Positions 1 to 9,033 of a stretch of 64,000 nt of DNA are shown piece after piece (the first letter of the stretch is position 1; each line of letters begins with the position of its first letter). Under the pieces are notes generated by a model. It was given only the letters and a program-made list of their open reading frames with translations, made no database searches and was not told where the DNA came from. This stretch comes from Antribacter soli (GTDB lineage: Bacteria > Actinomycetota > Actinomycetes > Actinomycetales > Cellulomonadaceae). The translations under genes and the position numbers were made by a program. The DNA lies in NCBI RefSeq assembly GCF_021568775.1, contig NZ_JAKGSG010000046.1, positions 1 through 64,000 of the forward strand, read 5' to 3'.

Positions 1-53
1 TGAGCGGATCCGCAGATCGCAGCGTTTTCCGCCGACAGAACCAGGCAGGTGCC

Positions 54-956
54 ATGACCGACCCGTTCGCACCCCCTTCGCCCCAGGAGCCGCGAGGACC
101 TCGCGAGACCCCGGAGCAGCCCACCGAGAAGGTCGACTACGAGCAGCCGACCACCCCGCTGCCCTACACCACCGGGTCCGCGCCCGAGACGCCGAGCACG
201 TACCCGGCGGCGCCTCCACCGGCCGGCGCCTACGCGGCCGCCCAGTACCAGGCCACGCCCGCCGGCCCCACCGACGCGCGCGGCTGGGTCATCGCGGCCT
301 TCCTGCTCTTCTGGCCGCTGGGCATCGCCGCGCTCTTCCCCTCCTTGCGGGCTTCCCGAGCGATCGGCGCGGGCGACCTGCGGACGGCGGCGGCCGAGGC
401 CACGACGGCGAAGAAGCGCGGCATCATCGCGATCATCGTCTTCGCGGCGGCGTCCGTGCTCTCGATCCTCCTGTGGATCGTGGTCTTCGCCGCCCTGTAC
501 TCCCAGGTCGGCGACCTGGACGACGCGTTCTCCGGCTCGGACCCCTTCGCGTCCGAAGAGGCCGTCGATGACTTCACCGAGGAGGAGCCGGTCCTGACCG
601 GGGACCCGGTGAGCCTCGAGGAGCTCGCCCTCGGCGACTGCCTCACCACCGTCCACAGCTTGATGGACCCTGAGACCGTGCGCGTTCCCTGTGACGAGTC
701 GCACACCGGCGAGGTCTACGCGTCCTTCCCCGTGAGCAGCACGGATTTCGAGAACGAAGTCGCGATGGAGATCGCCATCAACGAGCGCTGCTACGACGAG
801 TTCAGCACGTTCGTGGGGCTGGACTTCTACGACTCGGAGCTCGACTACTGGGTCGCCCCGGGCGCGACCTCGGGTGACGTCACCACCGTCGGGTGCATCG
901 TCAGCACGACCCGGGGCGACACCATCAACGGCACCCTGCAGGGCGCCAACTACTGA
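54..956 (+). CDS. Dispanin-like/Septum_form membrane protein (copy 1)
   Basis: This 300-residue membrane protein probably acts at the cell envelope; its exact role is unknown. Residues 1-75 are Pro/Thr-rich and disordered. Residues about 77-150 carry two hydrophobic segments joined by a loop rich in Ala, Arg and Lys, beginning GWVIAAFLLFWPLGIAALF, which fits the CD225/dispanin fold. Residues about 185-300 fit the actinobacterial Septum_form domain: a GDC motif, a VPCDESH motif and two later Cys. The start follows a weak AGGCAGGTG ribosome site. A near-identical paralogue begins exactly 1336 bases downstream, and the shared sequence starts at base 1, so the duplication may extend upstream of the window. 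Confidence 0.85.
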   Translation: MTDPFAPPSPQEPRGPRETPEQPTEKVDYEQPTTPLPYTTGSAPETPSTYPAAPPPAGAYAAAQYQATPAGPTDARGWVIAAFLLFWPLGIAALFPSLRASRAIGAGDLRTAAAEATTAKKRGIIAIIVFAAASVLSILLWIVVFAALYSQVGDLDDAFSGSDPFASEEAVDDFTEEEPVLTGDPVSLEELALGDCLTTVHSLMDPETVRVPCDESHTGEVYASFPVSSTDFENEVAMEIAINERCYDEFSTFVGLDFYDSELDYWVAPGATSGDVTTVGCIVSTTRGDTINGTLQGANY

Positions 957-1023
957 CCGCCGGTCGGGCGGGTCCGGGGCGAGGTCACGTGCCTCTCACC
1001 CGGACCCGCTACGATCGCGGCCC

Positions 1024-1205
1024 ATGATCCTGGCCGTCGCGCTCGCGCCGACCTACGTCACGCCCGGCATGGTCCACCGCGCCGAGGGTACCTCCCTCCG
1101 CTGATCGAAGCCGTGACCGGCGTGCGCGTGGGGGGCGCGGAGGACCCGGTGCTCGCCGACCCGGACGAGCCGACGGCGGACACCGAGGGCAAGAAGAAGG
1201 CCTGA
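1024..1205 (+). pseudogene. Decayed copy of the second Septum_form gene
   Basis: The sequence matches parts of the intact gene at 2408-3373. The promoter-like stretch before the ATG (CCCGCTACGATCGCGGCCC) is the same. About 309 bases after the ATG are then missing, the second membrane segment (ILAVALAPTYVTPG) resumes, and one base is lost near 1089, which shifts the frame and gives an early stop. In the corrected frame the reading continues through VEAVTGVRVGG-like and LADPDE-like sequence to a stop after a KKKA tail. It lacks the Septum_form domain. It reads as a relic of the first copy of a two-gene tandem duplication. Confidence 0.75.
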
Positions 1206-1226
1206 GCCACCTCGCTCCCGCCGGTC

Positions 1227-1264
1227 GACGGCCCCGCACGGACCACGGTCCGGATGGGGCCGTC
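1227..1264 (+). terminator. Strong hairpin after the pseudogene
   Basis: GACGGCCCC at 1227-1235 pairs with GGGGCCGTC at 1256-1264. Inside it CGGACC pairs with GGTCCG, giving a two-part stem of about 15 base pairs. There is no U-run, as is common in high-GC actinobacteria. It ends the first duplicated unit. Confidence 0.55.
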
Positions 1265-1297
1265 GCCGTCCGCAGGAGGAGTGTCGGTAGTCGCTGC

Positions 1298-1303
1298 TAT
1301 ACA
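1298..1303 (+). promoter_or_regulatory. Extended -10 promoter for the second duplicated unit
   Basis: TATACA, preceded by TGC, forms an extended -10 element about 85 bases before the ATG at 1390. No good -35 box is seen. It lies just upstream of the repeated sequence that begins at 1337. Confidence 0.4.
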
Positions 1304-1389
1304 TGAGCCATTGCGTGTGACGCCCGGCACATGACCTGAGCGGATCCGCAGATCGCAGCGTTTTCCGCCGACAGAACCAGGCAGGTGCC

Positions 1390-2337
1390 ATGACCGACCC
1401 GTTCGCACCCCCTTCGCCCCAGGAGCCGCGAGGACCTCGCGAGACCCCGGAGCAGCCCACCGAGAAGGTCGACTACGAGCAGCCGACCACCCCGCTGCCC
1501 TACACCACCGGGTCCGCGCCCGAGACGCCGAGCACGTACCCGGCCGGCGGCGAACCTGTGCCGCCCGCGGGCCCGCCGTACGGGACCACGCCGTACGGGA
1601 CCGCGCCGTACGGCGCCGGACCGTACCAGGCCACACCCGCCAGCCCCACCGACGGCCGCGGCTGGGTCATCGCGGCCTTCCTGCTCTTCTGGCCGCTGGG
1701 CATCGCCGCGCTCTTCCCCTCCTTGCGAGCGTCGCGCGCGATCGGCGCGGGCGACCTGCGGACGGCGGCGGCCGAGGCCACGACGGCGAAGAAGCGCGGC
1801 ATCATCGCGATCATCGTCTTCGCGGCGGCGTCCGTGCTCTCCGTCTTCCTGTGGGTCGTGGTCTTCGCGGCCCTGTACTCCCAGGTCGGTGACTTGGAGG
1901 ACGCGTTCTCGGACCCCTATGCGACCGAAGACACCGCCGATGACACCTTCACCGAGGAGGAGCCGGTCGTGACCGGGGACCCGGTGAGCCTCGAGGAGCT
2001 CGCTCTCGGCGACTGCCTCACGGGCGTCAGCCTCTGGTTCGAGGTTCCCGAGACCGTCGGCCGTGTTCCCTGCGACGAGCCGCACAGCGGCGAGGTCTAC
2101 GCATCCTTCCCTGTGAGCAGCGCGGAGTACGAGAGCGAGGACGCGATGGACACCGCCATCGACGAGCGCTGCTACGCCGAGTTCAACACGTTCGTGGGGA
2201 TGGACTACTACGACTCGGAGCTCGACTACTGGGTCGCCCCGGGCGCGATCTCTGGTGACGTCACCACCGTCGGGTGCATCGTCGGCTCGTACTCGGGCGA
2301 CACCATCACCGGCACCCTGCAGGGCGCCAACTACTGA
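1390..2337 (+). CDS. Dispanin-like/Septum_form membrane protein (copy 2)
   Basis: Tandem paralogue of the gene at 54-956, with the same domain order: disordered N-terminus, two membrane segments, extracytoplasmic Septum_form domain with GDC and VPCDEPH motifs. The first 49 residues are identical to copy 1. It then differs by a short tandem PYGTT/PYGTA/PYGAG repeat (bases about 1575-1625) in place of an Ala/Pro linker. The membrane region is almost identical; the extracytoplasmic domain has diverged more, which suggests different ligands or relaxed constraint. It is followed after 70 bases by the second gene of the unit. Confidence 0.85.
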   Translation: MTDPFAPPSPQEPRGPRETPEQPTEKVDYEQPTTPLPYTTGSAPETPSTYPAGGEPVPPAGPPYGTTPYGTAPYGAGPYQATPASPTDGRGWVIAAFLLFWPLGIAALFPSLRASRAIGAGDLRTAAAEATTAKKRGIIAIIVFAAASVLSVFLWVVVFAALYSQVGDLEDAFSDPYATEDTADDTFTEEEPVVTGDPVSLEELALGDCLTGVSLWFEVPETVGRVPCDEPHSGEVYASFPVSSAEYESEDAMDTAIDERCYAEFNTFVGMDYYDSELDYWVAPGAISGDVTTVGCIVGSYSGDTITGTLQGANY

Positions 2338-2407
2338 CCGCCGGTCGGGCGGGTCCGGGGGGCGAGGTTCACCGGCCTCTCACCCGGACCCGCTACGATC
2401 GCGGCCC

Positions 2408-3373
2408 ATGGCCCCCACCGAGCGCACGTCCCCGGACCCCGACGACACCGCCGGCACGGAGGAAGTGGCCACGCACGCGGAGGGGACCGTGCAGGCGGAG
2501 GGGACAGAAGCCGGGTCCCCGTCGCCCGTGCGTACGGGGTGGGTGGTCGCCGCCTTCCTGCTCTTCTGGCCGCTGGCGATCCCGGCCTTGCGGGCGTCGG
2601 TGCGCACGGCTCAGGCCAACGGCTCGGGCCACCACAAGGATGCTCGCCGGTCTTCGCAGCGCACCCTGGACTGGTCGCTGGGGGCCGTGTGCACCGGTGC
2701 CTTCGGGCTGCTCGCGGTGGTCCTGGCGGTCGCGCTCGCGCCGACCTACGTCACGCCCGGCATGGTCCACCGCGCGGAGGCGTACGTCCCGCCGCTGGTC
2801 GAAGCCGTGACCGGCGTGCGCGTGGGCGGCACGGAGGCCCCGGTGCTCGCCGACCCGGACGAGACGACCGACCAGGACGACCGCGACGCCGTCGGGCAGG
2901 ACGACGAGGTAGCCGGCGGCTTGGACGCCGATCGCGGCGACGACGGCGGCGCGGGCGACCCTGACGCGACCCTGCCCGGCGGGCCGGAGGCCGACGGGAC
3001 CGAGATCCGTGACCTGGCGGTCGGCGACTGCTTCGACACGACGGGGCTGCTCGGTCAGACCGTCCTGTACACGGTGCCGGTCGTACCGTGCGCCGAGCCG
3101 CACGGCGGCGAGGTGTTCGCGGAGACCGAGCTGGGCGACGAGGCGGGCGAGGGCGGCGCGCTCGCCGACGGCGGCGCGCTCCTCGACGCGGCGAACGCGT
3201 TCTGCCTGGAGCAGTTCAAGACGTTCGTCGGGGTCCCGTACGGCGACTCCGAGCTGCTGTACTGGCCGATCGGGCCGTCGGAGCAGAGCTGGGCGGAGGG
3301 CGACCGCCGCATCGCGTGCGTCGTCGAGTCCCCCGTGGACGTCACGGGCACGCTGGAAGCCGCGGGGCGCTGA
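2408..3373 (+). CDS. Dispanin-like/Septum_form membrane protein, second gene of the unit
   Basis: This 321-residue protein has an acidic disordered N-terminus, two hydrophobic segments (GWVVAAFLLFWPLAIPALRA and one near residue 105), an Asp/Gly-rich linker and a C-terminal Septum_form domain with GDCFD, PCAEPH, a further Cys and a WAEGDRRIACVV ending. The start is fixed by a leaderless promoter: TACGAT at 2394-2399, eight bases before ATG 2408. An in-frame ATG lies nowhere better upstream, because that stretch belongs to the end of the previous gene. The broken homologue at 1024-1205 shows that the two-gene unit was duplicated as a block. Confidence 0.85.
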   Translation: MAPTERTSPDPDDTAGTEEVATHAEGTVQAEGTEAGSPSPVRTGWVVAAFLLFWPLAIPALRASVRTAQANGSGHHKDARRSSQRTLDWSLGAVCTGAFGLLAVVLAVALAPTYVTPGMVHRAEAYVPPLVEAVTGVRVGGTEAPVLADPDETTDQDDRDAVGQDDEVAGGLDADRGDDGGAGDPDATLPGGPEADGTEIRDLAVGDCFDTTGLLGQTVLYTVPVVPCAEPHGGEVFAETELGDEAGEGGALADGGALLDAANAFCLEQFKTFVGVPYGDSELLYWPIGPSEQSWAEGDRRIACVVESPVDVTGTLEAAGR

Positions 3374-3401
3374 GGTCACCGTCCCCGTCCAAAGCTGGCC
3401 A

Positions 3402-3430
3402 TTGACCCGATGTTAACGTTGCCATAGCCT
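3402..3430 (+). promoter_or_regulatory. GH43 promoter with a LacI-type operator in the spacer
   Basis: A -35 box TTGACC (3402-3407) and a -10 box TAGCCT (3425-3430) are 17 bases apart. The spacer holds the partial palindrome ATGTTAACGTTGCCAT (3410-3425), with the central CG typical of LacI-family operators; 6 of 8 positions are symmetric. A bound repressor would block RNA polymerase directly. The ribosome site AAGGAG is at 3489-3494. Confidence 0.55.
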
Positions 3431-3503
3431 CGGCATGCCCTTTATGGGCGGTCTGCGCGCACCGGCGCGCGCAGGCGAGATCTGCACTAAGGAGTGTGGT
3501 CCC

Positions 3504-4910
3504 ATGAGGCGCGCGTACGCGTTCGTCCTGGCCCTGTGCTGTGCCGTCCTGTCGCCGCTCGTCGCCACGAGCAGCGCCCAGGCCGCCCCGCAGACGATCC
3601 CCAACGGCACCCAGTTCACCGATACCTCCGGCAACCCCGTCCACGCGCACGGCGGCGGAGTGATCAAGGTCGGCAGCTACTACTACTGGTTCGGCGAGCA
3701 CCGCAACGAGGACAACACGTTCCGTTACGTCGACTGCTACCGCTCGACGGACCTGAAGAACTGGGAGTTCCGCAACCACGTGCTCACCGAGTCGAGCGCG
3801 GCAGAGCTGGGGACCGCCAACATCGAGCGCCCCAAGGTGATGTACAACGCGTCCACCGGCCAGTTCGTCATGTGGATGCACAAGGAGAACGGCAGCGACT
3901 ACAGCGAGGCCCGCGCCGCCGTCGCCGTGTCCAGCACGGTCGACGGGAACTACACGTACCAGGGCAGCTTCCGGCCGCTCGGCCAGCACATGTCGCGCGA
4001 CATCGGCGTCTTCGTCGACACCGACGGCACGGGGTACATGTACTCCGCCGCGAACGAGAACTACGACCTGCACATCTACCGGCTGAACGCCTCGTACACG
4101 GGGATCGAGTCGCTCGCGGCGAACCCGTGGGCGGGCGGTCACCGGGAGGCGCCGGCCCTCTTCAAGCGCGGGAACGTCTACTTCATGCTCACGTCCGGCG
4201 CCACGGGCTGGAACCCCAACCAGCAGAAGTACGCGACGGCCACGAGCATCTCCGGCCCGTGGTCGGCCATGCAGAACGTCGGCGACTCGACGGCGTACGG
4301 CTCGCAGACCACGTTCGTGCTGCCGGTGCAGGGCACGTCGGGCACCAGCTACCTCTACATGGGCGACCGGTGGGGCAACTCCATCGGCTCCAACGTGAAC
4401 GGGTCGAGGTACGTCTGGGCGCCGATCACCTTCCCGTCGAGCACGTCGATGAGCTTCTCCTACTACCCCGAGCTCGTCATCGATACGGCGGCCGGCACGA
4501 TCACCGGCCAGGGCGGGCCGTTCCAGTCGCTCACCGCGCGGCACAGCGGCAAGTGCGCCGACGTGCCGAGCCACTCCGCGGCCGCGGGCGTCGCCATCAC
4601 GCAGTACACGTGCAACGGCGGCGGCAACCAGAAGTGGTGGTTCAAGGACGTCGGCAGCGGGTACTACCAGCTCGTCGGCCTGGAGAGCGGGCTGTGCCTG
4701 CGGGAGAATGCCACCAACGTGACGCAGGAGGCCTGCGGGTCGGCCACGAACCAGCAGTGGTCCGTGACGACCTCCGGCTCCTACGTGAACGTCAGGGCGC
4801 GTGCCACCGGCGAGTGCCTCGACGTGAACGGCGCCTCCACCGCGAACTCGGCGGCGATCATCACCTACACGTGCAACGGCGGCCAGAACCAGCAGTGGAC
4901 GCGGAGCTGA
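3504..4910 (+). CDS. Secreted GH43-type glycosidase with ricin-type carbohydrate-binding domain
   Basis: This 468-residue exoenzyme starts with a signal peptide (Arg-Arg, hydrophobic core, cleavage near AQAAPQ). Residues about 30-340 form a five-bladed propeller typical of GH43, with YYYWFGEHRN, a CYRSTDLKNWEF strand, ERPKVMYN and YYPELVID. The C-terminal 125 residues form a ricin-B/CBM13 lectin with repeated QxW motifs (NQKWWF, NQQWSV, NQQWTR). This pairing resembles actinobacterial exo-beta-1,3-galactanases (GH43 subfamily 24), so arabinogalactan is a likely substrate; substrate is inference. ATG 3504 is chosen because AAGGAG stands nine bases before it and the signal peptide begins there. 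Confidence 0.85.
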   Translation: MRRAYAFVLALCCAVLSPLVATSSAQAAPQTIPNGTQFTDTSGNPVHAHGGGVIKVGSYYYWFGEHRNEDNTFRYVDCYRSTDLKNWEFRNHVLTESSAAELGTANIERPKVMYNASTGQFVMWMHKENGSDYSEARAAVAVSSTVDGNYTYQGSFRPLGQHMSRDIGVFVDTDGTGYMYSAANENYDLHIYRLNASYTGIESLAANPWAGGHREAPALFKRGNVYFMLTSGATGWNPNQQKYATATSISGPWSAMQNVGDSTAYGSQTTFVLPVQGTSGTSYLYMGDRWGNSIGSNVNGSRYVWAPITFPSSTSMSFSYYPELVIDTAAGTITGQGGPFQSLTARHSGKCADVPSHSAAAGVAITQYTCNGGGNQKWWFKDVGSGYYQLVGLESGLCLRENATNVTQEACGSATNQQWSVTTSGSYVNVRARATGECLDVNGASTANSAAIITYTCNGGQNQQWTRS

Positions 4911-4924
4911 CCGGCTGACTCACA

Positions 4925-4960
4925 GGCTGTCGGACGCTCCTCGGGGGGCGTCCGACAGCC
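4925..4960. terminator. Bidirectional terminator between GH43 and DUF3017 genes
   Basis: GGCTGTCGGACGC (4925-4937) pairs perfectly with its complement at 4948-4960 over 13 bases, with a ten-base loop. It sits between two convergent genes and can serve both. Confidence 0.8.
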
Positions 4961-4978
4961 CGGTGACGAGAGGCAGGG

Positions 4979-5434
4979 TCAGACGCCGGGGGCACTCACG
5001 CCCAGCACGAAGATCGCCGTCGCGAGGCTGGCGAACATCACCACGTCGAGCACGCGGCCGCGGATCACGATGCCCACGGGTCCCGGCCCGGAGACCACGG
5101 CCCGCGCCACGCCGCACGCGGCGAGCGTCGCGCTGACGCCGAGCACTCCCGCCCGGGAGCCGACGAGGACCCCGAGAAGGACGGACGCCACGACTCCGGC
5201 GAGGACCAGCCAGATCGCGAGGTTGCTGCGTGGCGCCGGAGCCGGCGTGCTGGACTGCGCGGCACCGGCGTCGTCCTGCGACGCCCAGCCCTCCTCGTCC
5301 CGCTGGTCGCGCTGCCCGCCGGGTTCCCCGGCACGAGCCTCGCCCACGTGGGGCCGGTCGGGCGCGAGCAGGGTGGCGGTCCCGCCTGTGGCGGGCTCTG
5401 TCCGGTCGTCGGTGCGCGTCGCGCGGAGATCCAC
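4979..5434 (-). CDS. DUF3017 family membrane protein
   Basis: About 151 residues: an acidic, Gln/Asp-rich disordered N-terminus (to about residue 68) and three hydrophobic segments that fill the remainder. This fits DUF3017, a small actinobacterial membrane protein family of unknown role often found near purH or folD. GTG 5434 is preferred because TACAGT (5441-5446) lies six bases upstream, a leaderless arrangement; an in-frame GTG at 5461 would add nine residues but has no ribosome site. It is convergent with the GH43 gene. Confidence 0.7.
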   Translation of the reverse strand: MDLRATRTDDRTEPATGGTATLLAPDRPHVGEARAGEPGGQRDQRDEEGWASQDDAGAAQSSTPAPAPRSNLAIWLVLAGVVASVLLGVLVGSRAGVLGVSATLAACGVARAVVSGPGPVGIVIRGRVLDVVMFASLATAIFVLGVSAPGV

Positions 5435-5548
5435 GATCCGACTGTACCGCCGAAACGTCACGAGCCCGTGAACGGTGACCTCCTCGAAACCCAGGCCTGT
5501 CGGGCGTCACATTTCCGGCCGCGCCGGACGGCGGCTACCGTGAGGACC

Positions 5549-6940
5549 ATGCCGTCGCAGCCGCTCCCCGAGCCGTCCGGCGTGGTCGTCGTGGGTGCCG
5601 GCCTCGCCGGCGCGCAGAGCGTCGCGGCGCTGCGACGGCACGGCTTCACCGGCCGCCTGACGCTCCTGGGCGCCGAGGGCCTGCCGCCCTACGACCGCCC
5701 CCCGCTGTCGAAGGAGCTGCTCAAGCGCACCGAGCCGGTGTGGCTCTCCGACGATCTCGGGATCGACCTCGCCGTGGCGGACGACGTCCGCCTCGACGAC
5801 CCGGCCACCGGCCTCGAGGTGGACCGCACCGGCGTGACGGTCCGCACCCTGTCGGGCAGCGACGTGGCGGCCGACGCCGTGATCCTCGCGTGCGGCGCGC
5901 AGCCGGTCCGGCCGGTCGGCTGGGAGACGGCGGCCGTGCTCCACACGGCCGCCGACGCCGACGTCCTGCGGGCCGCGCTCGTCCCCGGCATGCGCCTGGT
6001 CATCGTGGGCGCGGGCTGGATCGGCGCCGAGGTGGCCGGTGTCGCCGCGGGTGCAGGCGTCCGCGTCACGGTCGTCGAGGCCGCGCCGACGCCGCTGGAG
6101 CGACAGCTCGGCGCCTTCGTCGGCGCCCGCCTCGCGCCGTGGTACGCCGACGCCGGGGTCACCCTGGTCACGGGCGTCGCCGTGAGCGACGTGCGGCCCG
6201 ACGGCGTCTCGCTCGCGGACGGTCGGCACCTTCCCGCCGACCTCGTGCTCGCCGCCGTGGGCGCGCATCCGGCGTCGGGCTGGCTGCGCGGCACGCTGCC
6301 GCTGGACTCCCGCGGCGGGCTTCGCGTGAACCGCGCCGGCCGTCTCATGGGCCTGGCCTCCCCCACCGACCCGGCGGGCAGGCTGCACCTCGACGCGCTG
6401 CGACGCGTGTGGGCGGTCGGCGATGTGGCGACGCGAGAGCACCCGGTGTTCGGGCCGGTTCCCGGCGGGCACTGGTCCGCCGCCCTGCACGACCCGGACG
6501 TGACGGTGCGCGCGCTGCTCGGGATCGACGAGCGTGCCGCCGATCCGGAGCACGTGCGGGCCCGTCTCGGCCTGGAGCCGGTCCCCGTGCACGCGCCGTA
6601 CGTGTTCTCGCAGCAGCTCGGGCACGACCTGGCGCTGTTCGGCGTGCCGTCGCCCTTCGACGAGGTGGTGGTCCGGGGCGATGAGGAGGTGCGCCCGGGT
6701 GAGCGGCCGGCGTCGGGCGGCAGGCCCTGGGCAGCGCTCTACCTCGAGAGCGCGCTCGACAGGCACCACCGCACCACCGCGGACGGTCACCGCGTGGCGA
6801 CCGTCCGGGCGGCCCTGGTCGTCGACTCGCCGCGCGAGGTCGGCGCGGTGCGGCGCCTCATGAACCGCGCCGCACCGCTCGAGATCGACCTGGACGTCGC
6901 CCTCGAACCGGGCTCCCGCCTCAAGGACGCGGCCCTGTAA
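5549..6940 (+). CDS. FAD-dependent ferredoxin-reductase-type NAD(P)H oxidoreductase
   Basis: This 463-residue flavoprotein transfers electrons from NAD(P)H to a ferredoxin or similar acceptor. The N-terminus has the FAD-binding motif VVVGAGLAGAQS (residues about 12-23) followed by the family marker PPYDRPPLSKELL. A second dinucleotide motif, VIVGAGWIGAEVA, lies near residue 152 for NAD(P)H. An AVGDVA flavin motif is near residue 290, and the C-terminus fits the reductase C-terminal domain of rhodocoxin/putidaredoxin reductases. No ferredoxin or P450 gene is adjacent, so its partner is unknown. The start is supported by TACCGT (5536-5541), seven bases before the ATG, a leaderless promoter. Confidence 0.85.
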   Translation: MPSQPLPEPSGVVVVGAGLAGAQSVAALRRHGFTGRLTLLGAEGLPPYDRPPLSKELLKRTEPVWLSDDLGIDLAVADDVRLDDPATGLEVDRTGVTVRTLSGSDVAADAVILACGAQPVRPVGWETAAVLHTAADADVLRAALVPGMRLVIVGAGWIGAEVAGVAAGAGVRVTVVEAAPTPLERQLGAFVGARLAPWYADAGVTLVTGVAVSDVRPDGVSLADGRHLPADLVLAAVGAHPASGWLRGTLPLDSRGGLRVNRAGRLMGLASPTDPAGRLHLDALRRVWAVGDVATREHPVFGPVPGGHWSAALHDPDVTVRALLGIDERAADPEHVRARLGLEPVPVHAPYVFSQQLGHDLALFGVPSPFDEVVVRGDEEVRPGERPASGGRPWAALYLESALDRHHRTTADGHRVATVRAALVVDSPREVGAVRRLMNRAAPLEIDLDVALEPGSRLKDAAL

Positions 6941-6943
6941 GGC

Positions 6944-6971
6944 CCCGCCCTACTTCTTCCGTTTGGGCGGG
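6944..6971. terminator. Hairpin between convergent genes
   Basis: CCCGCCC (6944-6950) pairs with GGGCGGG (6965-6971) around a 14-base T-rich loop. It overlaps the 3' end of the TfoX-like gene and follows the flavoprotein stop. Confidence 0.45.
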
Positions 6972-7288
6972 AACGTCACGACGTGCTCCAGCGCCCGGGC
7001 GGCCCAGCGGGCCCGCTCGTCGTCGGCCAGCCCGTCCGGGATCGACAGGTACCCGCTCATGGGCCGCTCCTCCGGGCCGAACGGTCCGCCACCCAGCGCG
7101 GCGAGCTCCTCCGCGGCGTCGGCGTCCAGCTTGAGACCCACCGAGCTGCCGAAGAGCCCGGCGAACATGTTCCCGTTCACGAACGCGCCGAGCTGGCCGA
7201 ACATCGGCTTCACCTCGGCGCCCGGCAGGTCCGCGACGAGGTCGCGGAACGCCTCCTTGTCGGCCTCCGTGGCCTGCGGCATCTTCAT
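6950..7288 (-). CDS. TfoX N-terminal domain protein
   Basis: A compact 112-residue protein fitting the TfoX/Sxy N-terminal fold: a helix containing FRDLVADLPG, then VKPMFGQLGAFVNGNMFAGL, with the MFG motif usual in the family, and a C-terminal helix ending in a Lys/Arg-rich tail. In gammaproteobacteria Sxy activates competence genes with CRP, but stand-alone N-terminal-domain proteins in actinobacteria have no known role, so none is assigned. It is followed 52 bases upstream on the same strand by the purH promoter-distal end and convergent with the flavoprotein gene. Confidence 0.8.
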   Translation of the reverse strand: MKMPQATEADKEAFRDLVADLPGAEVKPMFGQLGAFVNGNMFAGLFGSSVGLKLDADAAEELAALGGGPFGPEERPMSGYLSIPDGLADDERARWAARALEHVVTFPPKRKK

Positions 7289-7340
7289 CCGGACATCGTC
7301 GCCCCGTGCGGCACGGCCGGCGACCGGACTTCGCGGGAGG

Positions 7341-8993
7341 TCAGTGGGCGAAGTGGCGCGTGCCCGTCAGGTACATGGTGACGCCGGCTGCCTCGGCGGC
7401 CGCGATCACCTCCTCGTCGCGGATCGAGCCGCCGGGCTGGACGACGGCGGTGACGCCGGCGTCGAGCAGGACCTGCAGGCCGTCCGCGAACGGGAAGAAC
7501 GCGTCCGACGCCGCGGCCGCGCCCCGGGCACGCTCCACACCCTCGGCGAGCGTGTTGGCGCGCTCGACCGCGAGACGGCAGGAGTCGACCCGGTTCACCT
7601 GGCCCATCCCGACGCCCACCGCAGCGCCGTCCTTCGCGAGGAGGATCGCGTTCGACTTGGCCGCTCGCACGGCGCGCCAGGCGAAGACGAGGTCGGCGAG
7701 GACCTCGGGCGACGCGGCCTGCCCCGAGGCGAGAGTCCACGAGGCGGGGTCGTCGCCGTCGGCGTGGAAGCGGTCGACCTCCTGGACGAGCAGGCCGCCC
7801 GACACCGGACGGGTCTCCACCCGGGACTGCGGCGCCGTCGGCACGACGAGGAGGCGCAGGTTCTTCTTCGCCTGCAGCACCTCGAGTGCGTCGTCGTCGA
7901 AGCCCGGCGCGACGACCACCTCGGTGAACACCGGCGCGATCTGCTCGGCCGCGGCCTTCGTGATCGGGCGGTTGGCCGCGATCACCCCGCCGTACGCCGA
8001 GACCGGATCGGTCGCGTGCGCCCGGGCGTGCGCCTCGGCCACGTCGGCGCCGACGGCGATGCCGCACGGGTTCGCGTGCTTGATGATCGCGACCGCCGGG
8101 TCCTGGTGGTCCCACGCCGCGCGCCACGCTGCGTCGGCGTCCACGTAGTTGTTGTAGCTCATGGCCTTGCCGTGGAGCTGGGTCGCCTGGGCCAGGCCCG
8201 TCACACCGTCGCCCCGCGTGTACAACGCTGCCTTCTGGTGCGGGTTCTCGCCGTAGCGCAGCACGTCCGCGCGGTCCCACGTGCCGCCGATCCAGGCGGG
8301 GAAGCCGGAGTGGCGCGCCTCGCCGTCGACCACCACCTCGTCCGTGGGCGACACGACGCTGCTCATCCACGAGGCGACGGCGACGTCGTACGTGGCGGTG
8401 TGCACGAACGCCTGGACGGCGAGCGCCTTGCGCTGCGCGTACGTGAAGCCGCCGGCGCGGACGGCGTCGGCCACCGCGGAATAGGCGCCCGGGTCGACGA
8501 CGACCGCCACGCTCGGGTGGTTCTTCGCGGCCGCACGCACCATCGAGGGACCACCGATGTCGATCTGCTCGACGACTGCGTCCGCGCCTGCACCGCTCGC
8601 CACCGTCTGCGCGAACGGGTACAGGTTCACGACGACGAGCTCGAACGGGCGGATGTCGAGGTCCTCGAGCTGTGCGAGGTGGTCGGCCTTGCGCGAGTCC
8701 GCGAGGATGCCGGCGTGCACGCGCGGGTGCAGCGTCTTCACGCGGCCGTCGAGGCACTCGGGGAAGCCGGTCAGGTCCTCGACGCGGGTCACCGGGATGC
8801 CCGCGTCCGCGACCGTCGACGCGGTGGAGCCCGTCGACACGAGCTCGACGCCCGCGGCGTGCAGTGCCGTGGCGAGCTCGACGAGGCCGGTCTTGTCGTA
8901 GACGCTCAGCAGAGCGCGGCGCACGGGACGCTGAGAGTCATCAGAAAGCTGGACGACTGGGTCGGTCGAGGTGGCGGACGGTGCTCCGGACAC
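7341..8993 (-). CDS. purH: Bifunctional AICAR formyltransferase/IMP cyclohydrolase
   Basis: PurH carries out the last two steps of purine synthesis: formylation of AICAR and ring closure to IMP. The N-terminal cyclohydrolase domain (to about residue 200) shows [32 protein letters not shown] and the NLYPF motif. The C-terminal transformylase domain contains [23 protein letters not shown] with the catalytic Lys-His, SAYGG, and a GGSIRD motif near the end. The length of 550 residues is usual. GTG 8993 is chosen because AGGAGG stands six bases before it; a further in-frame start upstream lies inside that leader. The leader holds a ZTP riboswitch, so expression should respond to Z nucleotide, its own substrate. 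Confidence 0.95.
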   Translation of the reverse strand: MSGAPSATSTDPVVQLSDDSQRPVRRALLSVYDKTGLVELATALHAAGVELVSTGSTASTVADAGIPVTRVEDLTGFPECLDGRVKTLHPRVHAGILADSRKADHLAQLEDLDIRPFELVVVNLYPFAQTVASGAGADAVVEQIDIGGPSMVRAAAKNHPSVAVVVDPGAYSAVADAVRAGGFTYAQRKALAVQAFVHTATYDVAVASWMSSVVSPTDEVVVDGEARHSGFPAWIGGTWDRADVLRYGENPHQKAALYTRGDGVTGLAQATQLHGKAMSYNNYVDADAAWRAAWDHQDPAVAIIKHANPCGIAVGADVAEAHARAHATDPVSAYGGVIAANRPITKAAAEQIAPVFTEVVVAPGFDDDALEVLQAKKNLRLLVVPTAPQSRVETRPVSGGLLVQEVDRFHADGDDPASWTLASGQAASPEVLADLVFAWRAVRAAKSNAILLAKDGAAVGVGMGQVNRVDSCRLAVERANTLAEGVERARGAAAASDAFFPFADGLQVLLDAGVTAVVQPGGSIRDEEVIAAAEAAGVTMYLTGTRHFAH

Positions 8994-9033
8994 GGGGTTC
9001 CTCCTGGAGATGGGCACGGGTCGGTCGTGTCAC

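Noticed and set aside
5435-5461. Earlier GTG start for the DUF3017 gene
   Set aside because: A -10 box six bases before GTG 5434 fits a leaderless start, while the earlier codon has no signal; it remains possible.
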